Source of the DNA: Mycolicibacterium sediminis
Lineage (GTDB): Bacteria; Actinomycetota; Actinomycetes; Mycobacteriales; Mycobacteriaceae
Direction of reading: 5' to 3'
Length of the DNA: 64,000 nt
NCBI RefSeq assembly: GCF_010731735.1
Contig: NZ_AP022588.1
Coordinates: 3,410,001-3,474,000, forward strand
Shown: one piece after another, positions 17,230-25,708 of the stretch
Layout: each line of letters begins with the position of its first letter
How positions within the stretch are numbered: position 1 is the first letter of the stretch
The notes under the pieces: generated by a model
Databases searched by the model: none
Told to the model about the DNA's origin: nothing
The model's input: only the letters and a program-made list of their open reading frames with translations
Made by a program: the position numbers and the translations under genes

Positions 17230-19317
17230 TTAGTTGTCGCCCGACCCATGGCCGGACTTGTCGTTGGTGCGGGACTTGCCGGTGTCGCCACCCTTGCCGG
17301 CGTCGCCGCTCTTGCCCGCGGTTCCGGACTGGCCTGCGTTGCTCGCCGCCGATCCGGTGGTGCTGCCGGGCTTGCCGGTGGTGCTGCCGCCGGTGGTGCC
17401 GCTCGACGCGCCAGTGCCGCCGGTGGCGTTACTGGGCTTGCCGGTGGTGCCGCTGCCCGACGTACCGGCGTTGGGGCCGGTCTTGTCGTCGCCGCCCTTG
17501 TCCTTGGTCCCGTTCTTACCGAGGCCGAGCGAGTCGGCCACGGCAGAGCCCTGATTGCCGCCGATGGTCTTCTCGACCGCGTCGCGGAGACGGGAGGAGA
17601 AGGACCCGTTCGAACCGGTCCCGGTCGATCCCGTCGTCGTGGACGGAGTGGTCGGGATGGTCGGGGTGGTCGGGGTGGTGCCCTGGTCGGTCGACGTCGC
17701 CGGCTTGGGCGTCTGCCCGATGCCGACCGTGGACGTGCCGAGACCCGAGGACGACGCCACAGGCGTCGTCGGGGTCCCGGTGGTCTGGGTGCCCCCGGTG
17801 GTCTGCGGCGCGGTCGTGATGGATGCGACGTCGATTGCCTGAGCCGAAGGCGTCTGGCCCGAGGGCTTTTGCGTCGTCTCGGGTGTCTTCTCGGCGAGCG
17901 TTTCGTCGGTGGACTTGAGCGAACGCAGGGCGTCGAGTCCGCGCAGTTGCTCCGGGGTCGCGCCAGTGGTGTCGGTCGTCGTGGTGGGGTTCTCCACGGC
18001 CGGTGAGCCGTAGTCGCCGAAGAACTGTCCGAAGATCGTCTTCACGTCGTGCGCGACGATCTGGTCGAACCGCAGGTTCGTCTGCTGAGAACTGCCGATG
18101 CCGGCGTTGACGCTCTCCTCGGTGGACGGGACGGGCGTGGGGTCGCCCGGCGCGCCCTGCGAGTACTGCCAGGAGTGGTTGTCCAGCCAACCCTTGATCA
18201 GCGTGTTGCCCGGGTCCGCCTTCGACAGCGCGCCGACGATGCCCTCGGGCGTGATCTCGTTGGGCCACACGCAGTTCGGGCAGTACGACATGCCGGGAGC
18301 GAAGGGGTTGAAGGCCACGACGGCCGCCGCGAAGAGGTTCGTCACGGCCCGCCCGAGCTCCTGTCCCGTGGGGATCTGGATCGGGTTGCCGGCCGGGTCG
18401 GCCTGCAGGTGGTCGATGAACGCCTGATACCCGTCGGCGGTCACATCGGTGAGGTTCACGGTCTGACCGGCCCACGGCTGCAGATAGCTGCCGTCTTCGG
18501 CGGTGACGGTACCGGGGAGGTCGTAGGGCTTGCCGTTCTCGTCGACGTACGGGTTGGTCGGCACGTAGCCGCCGAAGCTCTGCTGCCCGGTGGCGGCGGG
18601 ATCGTAGTAGTAGCCCTGGTAGAGCGCGCTGATCGGGACGGTGAAGAAGTTGTTGACGATCGGCAGCGGCTTCAGCCCGACGGTCGTGAGGAAGGCGTTC
18701 TCGGCGTCGAAGGGCACGAACGGGGCGCACACGGTGGTGCCACAGAGGCTGTTCGCCGGCAACTCGGTGATGGCGAGCGCGGTGAGCGTGTCGCCGACAG
18801 GCCCTGAGATGTAGGGGTTGGGCAGCAAGAGCATCGCGGGGCCCCGGTACTTCGGCGGATCGCCCGGGTCGGAGCCCCAGACGTTGGTCGCGTTCGAGAC
18901 CCAGAAACTGCCGGTGAACAGGTAGGCCGCGGACGTGTAGTTGACGGCGTCGACCTCGTACTTGGGGATGTTGATGATGTCGATGGCGATGTTGATCGGG
19001 ATGTTGAACGGGCTCGACGCCGCGGTGAGGATGATCCGGGTCGTCACGACCCGGGGTGCGTCGGTGGCCTTGACGGATACCGCGGCGGACGAGGCGACCG
19101 GGGCGGCGGCCACCGAACCCGTCGTGAGGCTGGCCGCGGCGACGATCGCGGCTCCCGCCGCGAGCAGGGGGTTGACCGATCGCTTGCCGGTGGTTCCGGT
19201 ACCGGCGTCCACGGCGACTGCCGGGGCGCTGGGGCGGCGGTCAGCAGCGCGATCACGGCCCGCCGTCGGCGCGGTCCGGTTCTTGCGGTGCTTGCCGCCA
19301 TTGGTACTAGACGCCAT
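17230..19317 (-). CDS. Exported protein with long low-complexity C-terminal tail, function unknown
   Basis: I do not recognise a named family. The 695-residue product has a basic N-terminus, a hydrophobic stretch at about residues 48-72 that could be a signal or anchor, and a globular region to about residue 430. That region is rich in aromatic and proline residues and has two cysteine pairs (CGTTVC and CPNC). The last 260 residues are mostly Thr, Ser, Gly, Pro, Lys and Asp and should be disordered. The ATG at 19317 has a site, GAGAGGG, about six bases upstream. The tail composition resembles that of the PE-PPE-type protein at 21957. A cell-wall location is likely but inferred. Confidence 0.7.
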   Translation of the reverse strand: MASSTNGGKHRKNRTAPTAGRDRAADRRPSAPAVAVDAGTGTTGKRSVNPLLAAGAAIVAAASLTTGSVAAAPVASSAAVSVKATDAPRVVTTRIILTAASSPFNIPINIAIDIINIPKYEVDAVNYTSAAYLFTGSFWVSNATNVWGSDPGDPPKYRGPAMLLLPNPYISGPVGDTLTALAITELPANSLCGTTVCAPFVPFDAENAFLTTVGLKPLPIVNNFFTVPISALYQGYYYDPAATGQQSFGGYVPTNPYVDENGKPYDLPGTVTAEDGSYLQPWAGQTVNLTDVTADGYQAFIDHLQADPAGNPIQIPTGQELGRAVTNLFAAAVVAFNPFAPGMSYCPNCVWPNEITPEGIVGALSKADPGNTLIKGWLDNHSWQYSQGAPGDPTPVPSTEESVNAGIGSSQQTNLRFDQIVAHDVKTIFGQFFGDYGSPAVENPTTTTDTTGATPEQLRGLDALRSLKSTDETLAEKTPETTQKPSGQTPSAQAIDVASITTAPQTTGGTQTTGTPTTPVASSSGLGTSTVGIGQTPKPATSTDQGTTPTTPTIPTTPSTTTGSTGTGSNGSFSSRLRDAVEKTIGGNQGSAVADSLGLGKNGTKDKGGDDKTGPNAGTSGSGTTGKPSNATGGTGASSGTTGGSTTGKPGSTTGSAASNAGQSGTAGKSGDAGKGGDTGKSRTNDKSGHGSGDN

Positions 19318-19369
19318 CGTCAACCCTCTCAATATTCCTTCGCGTTCCCGACCCGCTCAACCTAGCAGG

Positions 19370-19390
19370 GCAAACTATACGTCAGTTTGC
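19370..19390. promoter_or_regulatory. Inverted repeat in the promoter region of the 17230 gene
   Basis: GCAAACT (19370-19376) and AGTTTGC (19384-19390) form a perfect seven-base inverted repeat around seven bases, 53 bases before the ATG at 19317. A further GCAAACT occurs at 19453-19459 and a GCAAATT-like copy near 19398. The 207 bases between the two minus-strand genes are AT-richer than their surroundings. This looks like a repressor or activator site; no regulator gene is adjacent. Confidence 0.4.
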
Positions 19391-19524
19391 AGTCCTGGCA
19401 AATTCTCTCACTGCGGTAAACCCGCTGACCAGTGGGTCAAAATAGGGCCTCAGCAAACTTTCAGGACACTATGACCGAACTACCGGCAAATCTGTCGCGT
19501 TGGTGACCGCGTGCCCGCGGGTGA

Positions 19525-20265
19525 TCAGTCGGTAGCCCACGGCCGGTGGCCGAAGGAATCGAGGTGGGTGATGTCGCCCACCGGTCGGCGCGTCGTTGGT
19601 CCGTACCGCCCGCGTGGCCAGCCCAGGGGCACGACGGCGCACGGGGTGACCGACCGCGGCAGCCCGAGGATCCGTCGCGCAGACCCCTTGCTCCACAGGG
19701 GCAGGGTGATCAGCGAGGCGCCGAGACCCATCGCCCGCGCAGCCAGCAGCAGGTTTTGCACGCTGGGGTAGATCGAACCCCAGTAGCCGGACAGGGATGC
19801 GTGCGGCATGAGTCCGAACGGCACCCCGCCCTCGCGCAACGGCAACCGCAGGCATGCGACGACCAGGACCGGGATCTCGGTGAAGTGATCGACCTGCCAC
19901 TGCACCGCTCGCGCCGTCTTGGCCATCGACTCGTCCCTCTTGACGATGCGCCGAAGAGCGGTCAGCCAGTACACCTTCCACGCCTGCCGGTACTTGCGCG
20001 CCAGTCGCGCCTTGACGCGGGGATCCCGGACGACCACGAACTCCCAGTTCTGACCGTTGGCGCCCGTGGGTGCGCGCAGAGCCAGTTCGATGCAGCGCAG
20101 CACCACCTCGTCGTCGACGGGATCGGGGAGGACCCGGCGGATCGCCCGCTGCGTCTCCATGGCCTCGTCCAGTGGCATGTCCAGGCGCGCAAGGGCATCG
20201 GCGGCGTCGGGCACGCGACCGTGCGGTCCCACGGGACGCGGCGACGAGATCGGTGCTTCACTCAC
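19525..20265 (-). CDS. Nitroreductase-family flavoprotein
   Basis: This 246-residue protein has the FMN-binding nitroreductase fold. Near the N-terminus is METQRAIRRV, then the family motif APTGANGQNWEFVVV at about residues 50-64. It also has IYPSVQNLLLAARAMGLGASL in the second half. Such enzymes reduce quinones, nitro groups or other electron-poor bonds with NAD(P)H. The GTG at 20265 overlaps the stop of the DUF2505-like gene by four bases, and the longer open frame beginning at 20703 is out-of-frame reading of that gene. Its task here is unknown. Confidence 0.83.
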   Translation of the reverse strand: MSEAPISSPRPVGPHGRVPDAADALARLDMPLDEAMETQRAIRRVLPDPVDDEVVLRCIELALRAPTGANGQNWEFVVVRDPRVKARLARKYRQAWKVYWLTALRRIVKRDESMAKTARAVQWQVDHFTEIPVLVVACLRLPLREGGVPFGLMPHASLSGYWGSIYPSVQNLLLAARAMGLGASLITLPLWSKGSARRILGLPRSVTPCAVVPLGWPRGRYGPTTRRPVGDITHLDSFGHRPWATD

Positions 20266-20783
20266 GTCGCGCTCCGACTCTGGGGGTTGTCGGCGATCCA
20301 TGCCGCCGTGAACGAGTTGAGGTCGGCGATGGCCTGACGCATCTGCGTCGCAAGGTACCCCTCGATCCTTCCGCCGACCACCGGCAACTTGAACGCCACG
20401 GTTCCGGCAAACGTTAGCCGGGAACCCACACCCTCGGCTGCCAGGAAAGCCGTGCCCGACCCCGTCAGGGGCGCACCCACCGCGCGGACGTCGATGTCGC
20501 CGGCGAACTCCCGAGGGCCGGTCGGTCGCCACCGTTCGTACCGGTGAATGGTGAGGTCGGCGGGGTAGAGCTTGCCCAGGACCCCCGGCAGTGCGTCTCG
20601 GCGGAGATCCTGGCTGGTGGTCACCGTGACGGAGCCGTCGTCGGCGCGATCGAACGTGTCCAGGACGATGCCGCCGCCGAACGCGGCGATGCGATCCAGC
20701 CAATACGTCCGTTGGCCAAAGGTATTGCCGACCTGTTCGACGGAGGCCTCCGACGTGAAGGAGGCGTCGATAGTCCGTGCCAT
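20262..20783 (-). CDS. DUF2505-like SRPBCC-fold protein
   Basis: This 173-residue protein looks like a member of the actinobacterial DUF2505 group, which has the helix-grip lipid- or cofactor-binding fold. It has ASFTSEASVEQVGNTFG near the start, YERWRP in the middle and a C-terminal helix with MRQAIADLNSFTAAW. No catalytic residues are known for the group. ATG at 20783 was preferred over an in-frame start at 20822, as the conserved region begins there. It overlaps the nitroreductase gene by four bases. It might bind a hydrophobic substrate for the adjacent flavoproteins; that is speculation. Confidence 0.65.
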   Translation of the reverse strand: MARTIDASFTSEASVEQVGNTFGQRTYWLDRIAAFGGGIVLDTFDRADDGSVTVTTSQDLRRDALPGVLGKLYPADLTIHRYERWRPTGPREFAGDIDVRAVGAPLTGSGTAFLAAEGVGSRLTFAGTVAFKLPVVGGRIEGYLATQMRQAIADLNSFTAAWIADNPQSRSAT

Positions 20784-20859
20784 GGGACCCGACGGTAGTC
20801 GCTCGCTGCCCTGTGTCGACAATCGTGATTGGTTGCCGAATTGACGCGACGGCGAATTA

Positions 20860-21561
20860 CTAGTTGTTTGCTTGTGTCTGAGCCGACCACTGATCCAACA
20901 GTTGTGCTGCGAAAAGTCGCGCTTCGTCGAGTTGCTGAGGTTGCACGTTGGTGGGGGGAATGCGAACTCCGAGATACCGTTCGCGGTACTGCCCGGAACC
21001 GAGGAAGCTCGTCAGGGACAGCATCGAGCGCACCTGGCCGCCGGGGTAGGTGAAGTGAATCCCGCCGAGCATCCGGCCGCCCCGTTGCTCGCCCATCGTG
21101 CGTACCGCATCCATGTTCTCGCGCCAATACCGACGGCATACGACGAAAACAGCAAAGGATTTGCCGGAGAGGGTCGTCTTTGCCTCATCGGACTGGAGGA
21201 ACGAGCGGATCGGCATGCTCGCGTCCTTCCACCAGGTGGGCGATCCGATGCACACGAGGTCGTAGTCGCCGGTCCTCACCTCGTCCGGTGTGCGGATCTC
21301 CCCGCTAACCTTTCGCGACTGCGCGGGCAGGACCGAGAACATGTCCCGCCAGACCCGTTTCATGGGAAATCGGCTGAAATTGTCCGCGAACCGGGGATCG
21401 GTGAATTCGATCGGCGCTGCGTCCACCTCGCACCCGCGCTCACGGAACACGTCACCCGCGGCCTCGAGTACGCCCCGGGATTGCCCGGTGAAGGAGTAAT
21501 AGACCAGTAGGACGCGGGGCTTCGGCTGGGATTCGGTCGGGTCGTTCGAGACGTCAGTCAC
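20860..21561 (-). CDS. Flavodoxin-fold oxidoreductase-like protein
   Basis: This 233-residue protein has a flavodoxin-type FMN site. VLLVYYSFTGQSRGVLEAA at about residues 17-35 matches the phosphate-binding loop, and GSPTWWKDASMP near residue 107 matches the second loop. The rest resembles NAD(P)H-dependent FMN reductases. The GTG at 21561 has a strong AGGAGGT site six bases upstream. It lies 76 bases before the DUF2505-like/nitroreductase pair in the same direction and may form an operon with them, supplying electrons. No experimental function is known to me. Confidence 0.75.
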   Translation of the reverse strand: MTDVSNDPTESQPKPRVLLVYYSFTGQSRGVLEAAGDVFRERGCEVDAAPIEFTDPRFADNFSRFPMKRVWRDMFSVLPAQSRKVSGEIRTPDEVRTGDYDLVCIGSPTWWKDASMPIRSFLQSDEAKTTLSGKSFAVFVVCRRYWRENMDAVRTMGEQRGGRMLGGIHFTYPGGQVRSMLSLTSFLGSGQYRERYLGVRIPPTNVQPQQLDEARLFAAQLLDQWSAQTQANN

Positions 21562-21956
21562 GTCGGGACCTCCTGGTGGTGCGCGCGGGAATCGGCGCGT
21601 GAAGGGCTGTCATTCCCGAAGATACGTCGCGGCACGAACCGGTCCCGCCGCGCCGAACGGAGGACGGCCTGCGGTGCGGCGGCGCCGCACGGCCTCCAGC
21701 AACCGCCTCTGCGATGCCCGCCGTGCGGTCACACCTGGAGGCGACGGCGGTTCACGGCTCGGGCGGACGGGTGCCGGGACGTGCCGTCGGTCGTCGTGGA
21801 CGAGGCCATGACCGACGAGCGGCGGAGTTAGCTCGCCGGGCGGAAAAACAAAACCAAAGGGATGACAAATGTTTTGCTGACATTGCGAATTGGGTCGTGT
21901 AGAAGTTTGGATATTGCAGTCGTTTCCGCGGACTTTCTAAGGTGAGGTAAGCGCAC
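21562..21956. other. Divergent intergenic region with a strong hairpin
   Basis: These 395 bases separate the flavodoxin-like gene from the PE-PPE-type gene and hold no convincing coding region. A perfect hairpin with arms GTGCGGC (21674-21680) and GCCGCAC (21684-21690) is extended by GGCC on both sides. As the flanking genes diverge, it is not an obvious terminator. Bases 21840-21925 are AT-rich and probably contain the promoter of the plus-strand gene. Confidence 0.5.
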
Positions 21957-23531
21957 ATGAATGGTCGAGTCGACACCCTCAATCAGCGTTGCCCGCAGGC
22001 TCATCGCAAGGGTCGGGTTGCGAGTGCGATCGGCGCGATGGCGATTGCTGGCGCGATGGGAATGGCCGCAACCACCCCCGCCACCGCCGCCACCGCGTTG
22101 TTCGTGGGCGGAATTCTGGCGCCGAACGTGCCCGAGTTCATGATGAGCCAGGCGCTCGGTGGCCAATTCACCGGCACCGACGAGGCCTCCGGCACGCCGT
22201 GGGTGCGGCAGAGCGTGTTCTGGCCCGCCCAGGCGGGCCCGTTCCTGGGGGTGGTGACGCTGGACCAGTCGGTCGCGACGGGCACCGCGAACCTGGTCGC
22301 CCAGATCGCGGAGGCCCAGAAGAGCGGCACCGGGCCGGTCACCGTCGTCGGGACGTCCGCGGGCTCGCTGGTGGTCGACGAGGCGCTGCGGTACTTCAAG
22401 GAGCACCCGGATCTAGCGCCCGATCCGAACCTCGTGAACTTCATCGTCATCGGCGACGGCAGTCGCCAGGAGTCGTTCACCAACTCACCGATCTTCACCA
22501 CGGTGAGTGGCTACACGTACAAGTCGCCCGTGGACACCCCCTACGACGTGACGGTCGTGAGTTACGAGTACGACGGCTTCGCCGACTTCCCCGACCGTCC
22601 GCTCAACCTGCTGGCGGTCGCCAACGCCGTTGCCGGAATGCTGGTGCTGCACACCGCCACCTTCTTCGCCGACATCTCCAAGCAGGCGCCCACGAGCGTG
22701 GTCACCGATCCCGACACCAACGGCACCACTACCCGGTACTTCCTCAAGCCACGGGAACTGCCGCTGGTCACGCTGCTCCCGTTCCTCGCGCCGATGCAGG
22801 ACGACCTCAAGGCGATGATCGACGCCGGCTACAGCCGCAACGACGCCGTGGCGCCGTCCGACGACTCGAACGCCATGGCCACGGACTCGGCGGCCACGGA
22901 CTCCGCGGCGGCCGCCACCGGCCAGCCCGTCCCGGATCCGGCGGCCATCCCGACACAGGACTCGGCCAGGCTCGTGTCCTCGTCGTCCGTCGGGGAGCAG
23001 CGCGCCGCGTTCTCCGCCGTCGAGTCGCCGGGTGCCGATTCGCCGGCCGGTGACACCGTCGACGCGTCGGCGACCGCAGGCGGTTCGCCATCGGTGGCCG
23101 GACTGGACGCCCGGACCTCAGCGGCCGGGTCGCCCACCACCGGATCGCTGACCGCCGGCAGGTCCGGCGTGACCTCGTCGTCGACCGGCGGCACCCAGGG
23201 CGCGGTCGGTGCGCCCCTCACCGCGCAGTCGACGCCATCGAGCACCTCGACGCGGCGCGGCACCGCGTCGTCCGCCACGGCGGGCCTGTCGGGTCGCGGT
23301 GACCAAGGGATCGGCCGCCCCGGACCGGGGAGTGCCACCCGTGGCGCGGGCGCACCCACCGGCGGCTCGGGCGGCGGCACGGCCGGTCTCTCCGGGAGCC
23401 CGGGCGCCGCCGGATCCGCAGGCGATGCCGGGACGCGCCGGACGGGCCAGGCGACTGGCAAGAGCGGGCTCAACGCATCCGGGTCGGCGAGCAAGGACGC
23501 GAAGGACGGGAGCGACCCGAAGGACGGCTAG
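21957..23531 (+). CDS. Exported PE-PPE-domain protein, Chp-type acyltransferase/esterase-like
   Basis: This 524-residue protein has a signal or anchor helix at about residues 20-45 ending TPATA, then a PE-PPE hydrolase domain to about residue 280. The nucleophile is serine 134 in GTSAGS. The domain also contains IVIGDGSRQ and EYDGFADFPDRPLN. The last 220 residues are low-complexity Ala/Ser/Gly/Thr and end in Lys/Asp-rich repeats. M. tuberculosis Chp1 and Chp2 have this fold and make acyl trehaloses next to papA and pks genes, so a lipid acyl-transfer role outside the membrane fits the locus. Simple esterase activity is the alternative. The RBS-like AGGTGAGGT precedes the ATG. Confidence 0.78.
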   Translation: MNGRVDTLNQRCPQAHRKGRVASAIGAMAIAGAMGMAATTPATAATALFVGGILAPNVPEFMMSQALGGQFTGTDEASGTPWVRQSVFWPAQAGPFLGVVTLDQSVATGTANLVAQIAEAQKSGTGPVTVVGTSAGSLVVDEALRYFKEHPDLAPDPNLVNFIVIGDGSRQESFTNSPIFTTVSGYTYKSPVDTPYDVTVVSYEYDGFADFPDRPLNLLAVANAVAGMLVLHTATFFADISKQAPTSVVTDPDTNGTTTRYFLKPRELPLVTLLPFLAPMQDDLKAMIDAGYSRNDAVAPSDDSNAMATDSAATDSAAAATGQPVPDPAAIPTQDSARLVSSSSVGEQRAAFSAVESPGADSPAGDTVDASATAGGSPSVAGLDARTSAAGSPTTGSLTAGRSGVTSSSTGGTQGAVGAPLTAQSTPSSTSTRRGTASSATAGLSGRGDQGIGRPGPGSATRGAGAPTGGSGGGTAGLSGSPGAAGSAGDAGTRRTGQATGKSGLNASGSASKDAKDGSDPKDG

Positions 23532-23587
23532 CGTCGGGCCCGCCCATCGCCTCGCGGGCGCCGTTGGGCAGGGGCTTTCGGGCGCAC

Positions 23588-23593
23588 TAGGCT
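23588..23593 (+). promoter_or_regulatory. Leaderless -10 element of the 23601 methyltransferase
   Basis: TAGGCT ends seven bases before the ATG at 23601, the same motif and spacing type as at serA. It lies about 60 bases after the PE-PPE-type gene, so the methyltransferase can have its own promoter. Inferred from consensus. Confidence 0.45.
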
Positions 23594-23600
23594 TCGTGGC

Positions 23601-24434
23601 ATGACGAGCAAGGTTTCCGTCGATCTCAGCGGCGCAGCGCAGACGATGCTGACGACGCTGTATCTCAAGGCACTCGACGCCGACTTCCGCCGGCCCGTGC
23701 TGGCCGACCGCTTCGCGAAGGCGGCCATCGACCGGATCGACTACGACTGGGCCGATCTCGGCATCACGCAGCGCTGGGCACCGCTGATCACCGTACGCAC
23801 AGCGCAATACGACATCTGGGCCGCGCAATTCCTTGCCGCGCACCCGAATTCGACGGTCATCCATCTGGGCTGCGGCCTGGACGCCAGGGTGTTCCGGCTC
23901 GATCCCGGTCCGGACGTCGCGTGGTTCGACGTCGACTTCCCCGAGGTGATCGCCCTCCGCGAGCAGATCTATCCCACCCGCGCCGGGTACCAGCTCGTGG
24001 CGTCGTCGGCGACCGACCCGACCTGGCTGGACCAGATCCCCGCCGACCGTCCGGTGCTACTGCTCGCCGAGGGCATCAGCATGTACCTCACCGAGCACGA
24101 CGGCGTGGCACTGCTGCAGCGCATCGTCGACCGCTTTCCCTCCGGTGAGCTGCAGATCGACTTCTACAACTGGTTCGGCATTCGAACGCAGAAGTCGCAG
24201 ACGTTGATTCGCCGATCGGGTTCCACCCTCTACTGGGCGGTGAACGATCCCAGCGAGGTGCTGAACGCCGTGCGCGGCATCCGGTTGCTCGCCGCCACGA
24301 CGCTCTTCGGCGCCAGCACCTTCGCGAAGGCGTCGAGGACCTTTCGCGCCATCAAACCGCTGCTCCGTCTCGCACCGCCGGTGCGCAACACGCTGCAGTA
24401 CCACCGCTACGCGTTCGGTCCGGCCGCCCGGTAG
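23601..24434 (+). CDS. SAM-dependent methyltransferase, TcmP/LCM type, second copy
   Basis: This 277-residue enzyme is in the same leucine-carboxyl-methyltransferase-like family as the 8747 gene. The SAM motif is VIHLGCGLDARVFRLD at about residues 86-101, followed by WFDVDFPEVIALR, then LLLAEGISMYL and QIDFYNWFG. It ends four bases from the papA5 stop in convergent orientation. A carboxyl or hydroxyl group on a polyketide or fatty acid is a likely target, but none is proved. The ATG at 23601 follows a -10-like hexamer directly. Confidence 0.83.
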   Translation: MTSKVSVDLSGAAQTMLTTLYLKALDADFRRPVLADRFAKAAIDRIDYDWADLGITQRWAPLITVRTAQYDIWAAQFLAAHPNSTVIHLGCGLDARVFRLDPGPDVAWFDVDFPEVIALREQIYPTRAGYQLVASSATDPTWLDQIPADRPVLLLAEGISMYLTEHDGVALLQRIVDRFPSGELQIDFYNWFGIRTQKSQTLIRRSGSTLYWAVNDPSEVLNAVRGIRLLAATTLFGASTFAKASRTFRAIKPLLRLAPPVRNTLQYHRYAFGPAAR

Positions 24435-24438
24435 GGCG

Positions 24439-25671
24439 TCAGCGGTGCAGTTGCAGCGCCGCGTCCCGCAGGATCGTCAGGACCTCGTCCACGGAGCGCT
24501 GGGCTTCCGGTGCGTACGTGTGGTGTTCGACGGCGAGGTTCTCGCCGAAGATGCCGACCGAGTACATGTCGACGACCGTCGAGGCGCGGTAGATCGTCGT
24601 ACGCCAATCGGTCACGCTCAGCCCCGGTGGGGTGGGGAGCGGCGGCGTACGACCGAGGTTGGTCGACGACACGACGTCGGGTAGCCCGCGGGGACCATCG
24701 TCGTACTGCGGCTTGAAGTGCAGCATCGACGTCTGGACGACCCCGTCCGCGAGGTCTGTGGCGAAGTTGTCGGCGACGTCCCGGGCCAGGTCGACGATGT
24801 CGGTGCGGGAGTCGATGTGGGCCAGGTACGTGGCCATGCCCAGCGGGTCGGTGGCCTCCATGGCGCCCACCGGGGGTTCGACCAGACCGCGCAGATCCAC
24901 CACGTACACATAGGGAATCGGGATCTCGGGCGTCCTGCGCAACCGCCACTCCGCCAGCAGGACGGCCGCCGAGACCAGCGGGTTGAGGAACAGCCGGTTG
25001 GCCATGCCGAACTCGAGCACGGCGTTCGTCTCGGCCGCGGTGAGCCGCCCCCGTCCCGTGGGCGCGGGGACCGGTCGCGTCGGCTGCTTGCTCGCCCCGG
25101 AGACCGCGGCGGGCGGCAGGTCGTAGGCGAACATCGCCGGCATGAAGCGCTCGAGACCCGAGCGTTGATTCTTCGCGATGCCACGGCGGTCGAGCACCGT
25201 CTCGAGCGGCTGCGGCGTCGGGGCCGTCCCGCCGGGACCGGTTCCGCCGGTGGCGACGGCATCGGCGTACCGGGAGAACAGTTCGAACAGCAGCGCCGCC
25301 TGGTGGTGCCCGTCGGCGAGGCTGTGATGGACGTACAGCGTGACCTCGGTGTGCCCGTCCACGGCCTTGACGGTGAGGTTGATCAGCGATGCACCGGGGT
25401 CGAGGAAGACGTCGTCCGAGTCGGCCGAGGCGATCCAGATCCCCTGGTGCATCAGGTCGTCGGTGACGATCGTGTGCCGGCCACCGGAATCCCGTTCGAG
25501 CCGCCCCGCCAGGACGGGGTGGGACTCCAGCAGGGCATCGAACGCCGCGGACATCGCCGCGGTGTCGAACGTACCCGTCAGGTCGAGCGTGATCGCCCCG
25601 TAGGTCATGCTCTGGGCGTACCACTCCTCGCTGGGTGCGAGTTTGCGAATCTCCGACGACGCGAACATCAT
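24439..25671 (-). CDS. papA5: Polyketide-associated acyltransferase PapA5-like
   Basis: PapA5 esterifies the two hydroxyls of phthiocerol with methyl-branched fatty acids taken from the mycocerosic acid synthase. This 410-residue protein starts with SEIRKLAPSEEWYAQ, as in PapA5, and has the condensation-type motif HHSLADG at residues 115-121. It also has ALLESHPVLAGRLE and IPYVYVVDLR. The ATG at 25671 is followed by a second ATG; the GGAGG site suits the second (25668) slightly better. It ends the long minus-strand operon, 37 bases after drrC. Mas, the usual acyl donor, is not in this window, so the donor chain is open. Confidence 0.92.
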   Translation of the reverse strand: MMFASSEIRKLAPSEEWYAQSMTYGAITLDLTGTFDTAAMSAAFDALLESHPVLAGRLERDSGGRHTIVTDDLMHQGIWIASADSDDVFLDPGASLINLTVKAVDGHTEVTLYVHHSLADGHHQAALLFELFSRYADAVATGGTGPGGTAPTPQPLETVLDRRGIAKNQRSGLERFMPAMFAYDLPPAAVSGASKQPTRPVPAPTGRGRLTAAETNAVLEFGMANRLFLNPLVSAAVLLAEWRLRRTPEIPIPYVYVVDLRGLVEPPVGAMEATDPLGMATYLAHIDSRTDIVDLARDVADNFATDLADGVVQTSMLHFKPQYDDGPRGLPDVVSSTNLGRTPPLPTPPGLSVTDWRTTIYRASTVVDMYSVGIFGENLAVEHHTYAPEAQRSVDEVLTILRDAALQLHR

Positions 25672-25708
25672 CGAACCTCCAATCCATGGATCGTCGTGCG
25701 CGGCGGGA

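Noticed and set aside
17230..19317. Possible PE_PGRS or PPE protein
   Set aside because: The N-terminus is not a PE or PPE domain and the tail lacks GGA/GGN repeats; it is Thr/Ser/Lys-rich instead.
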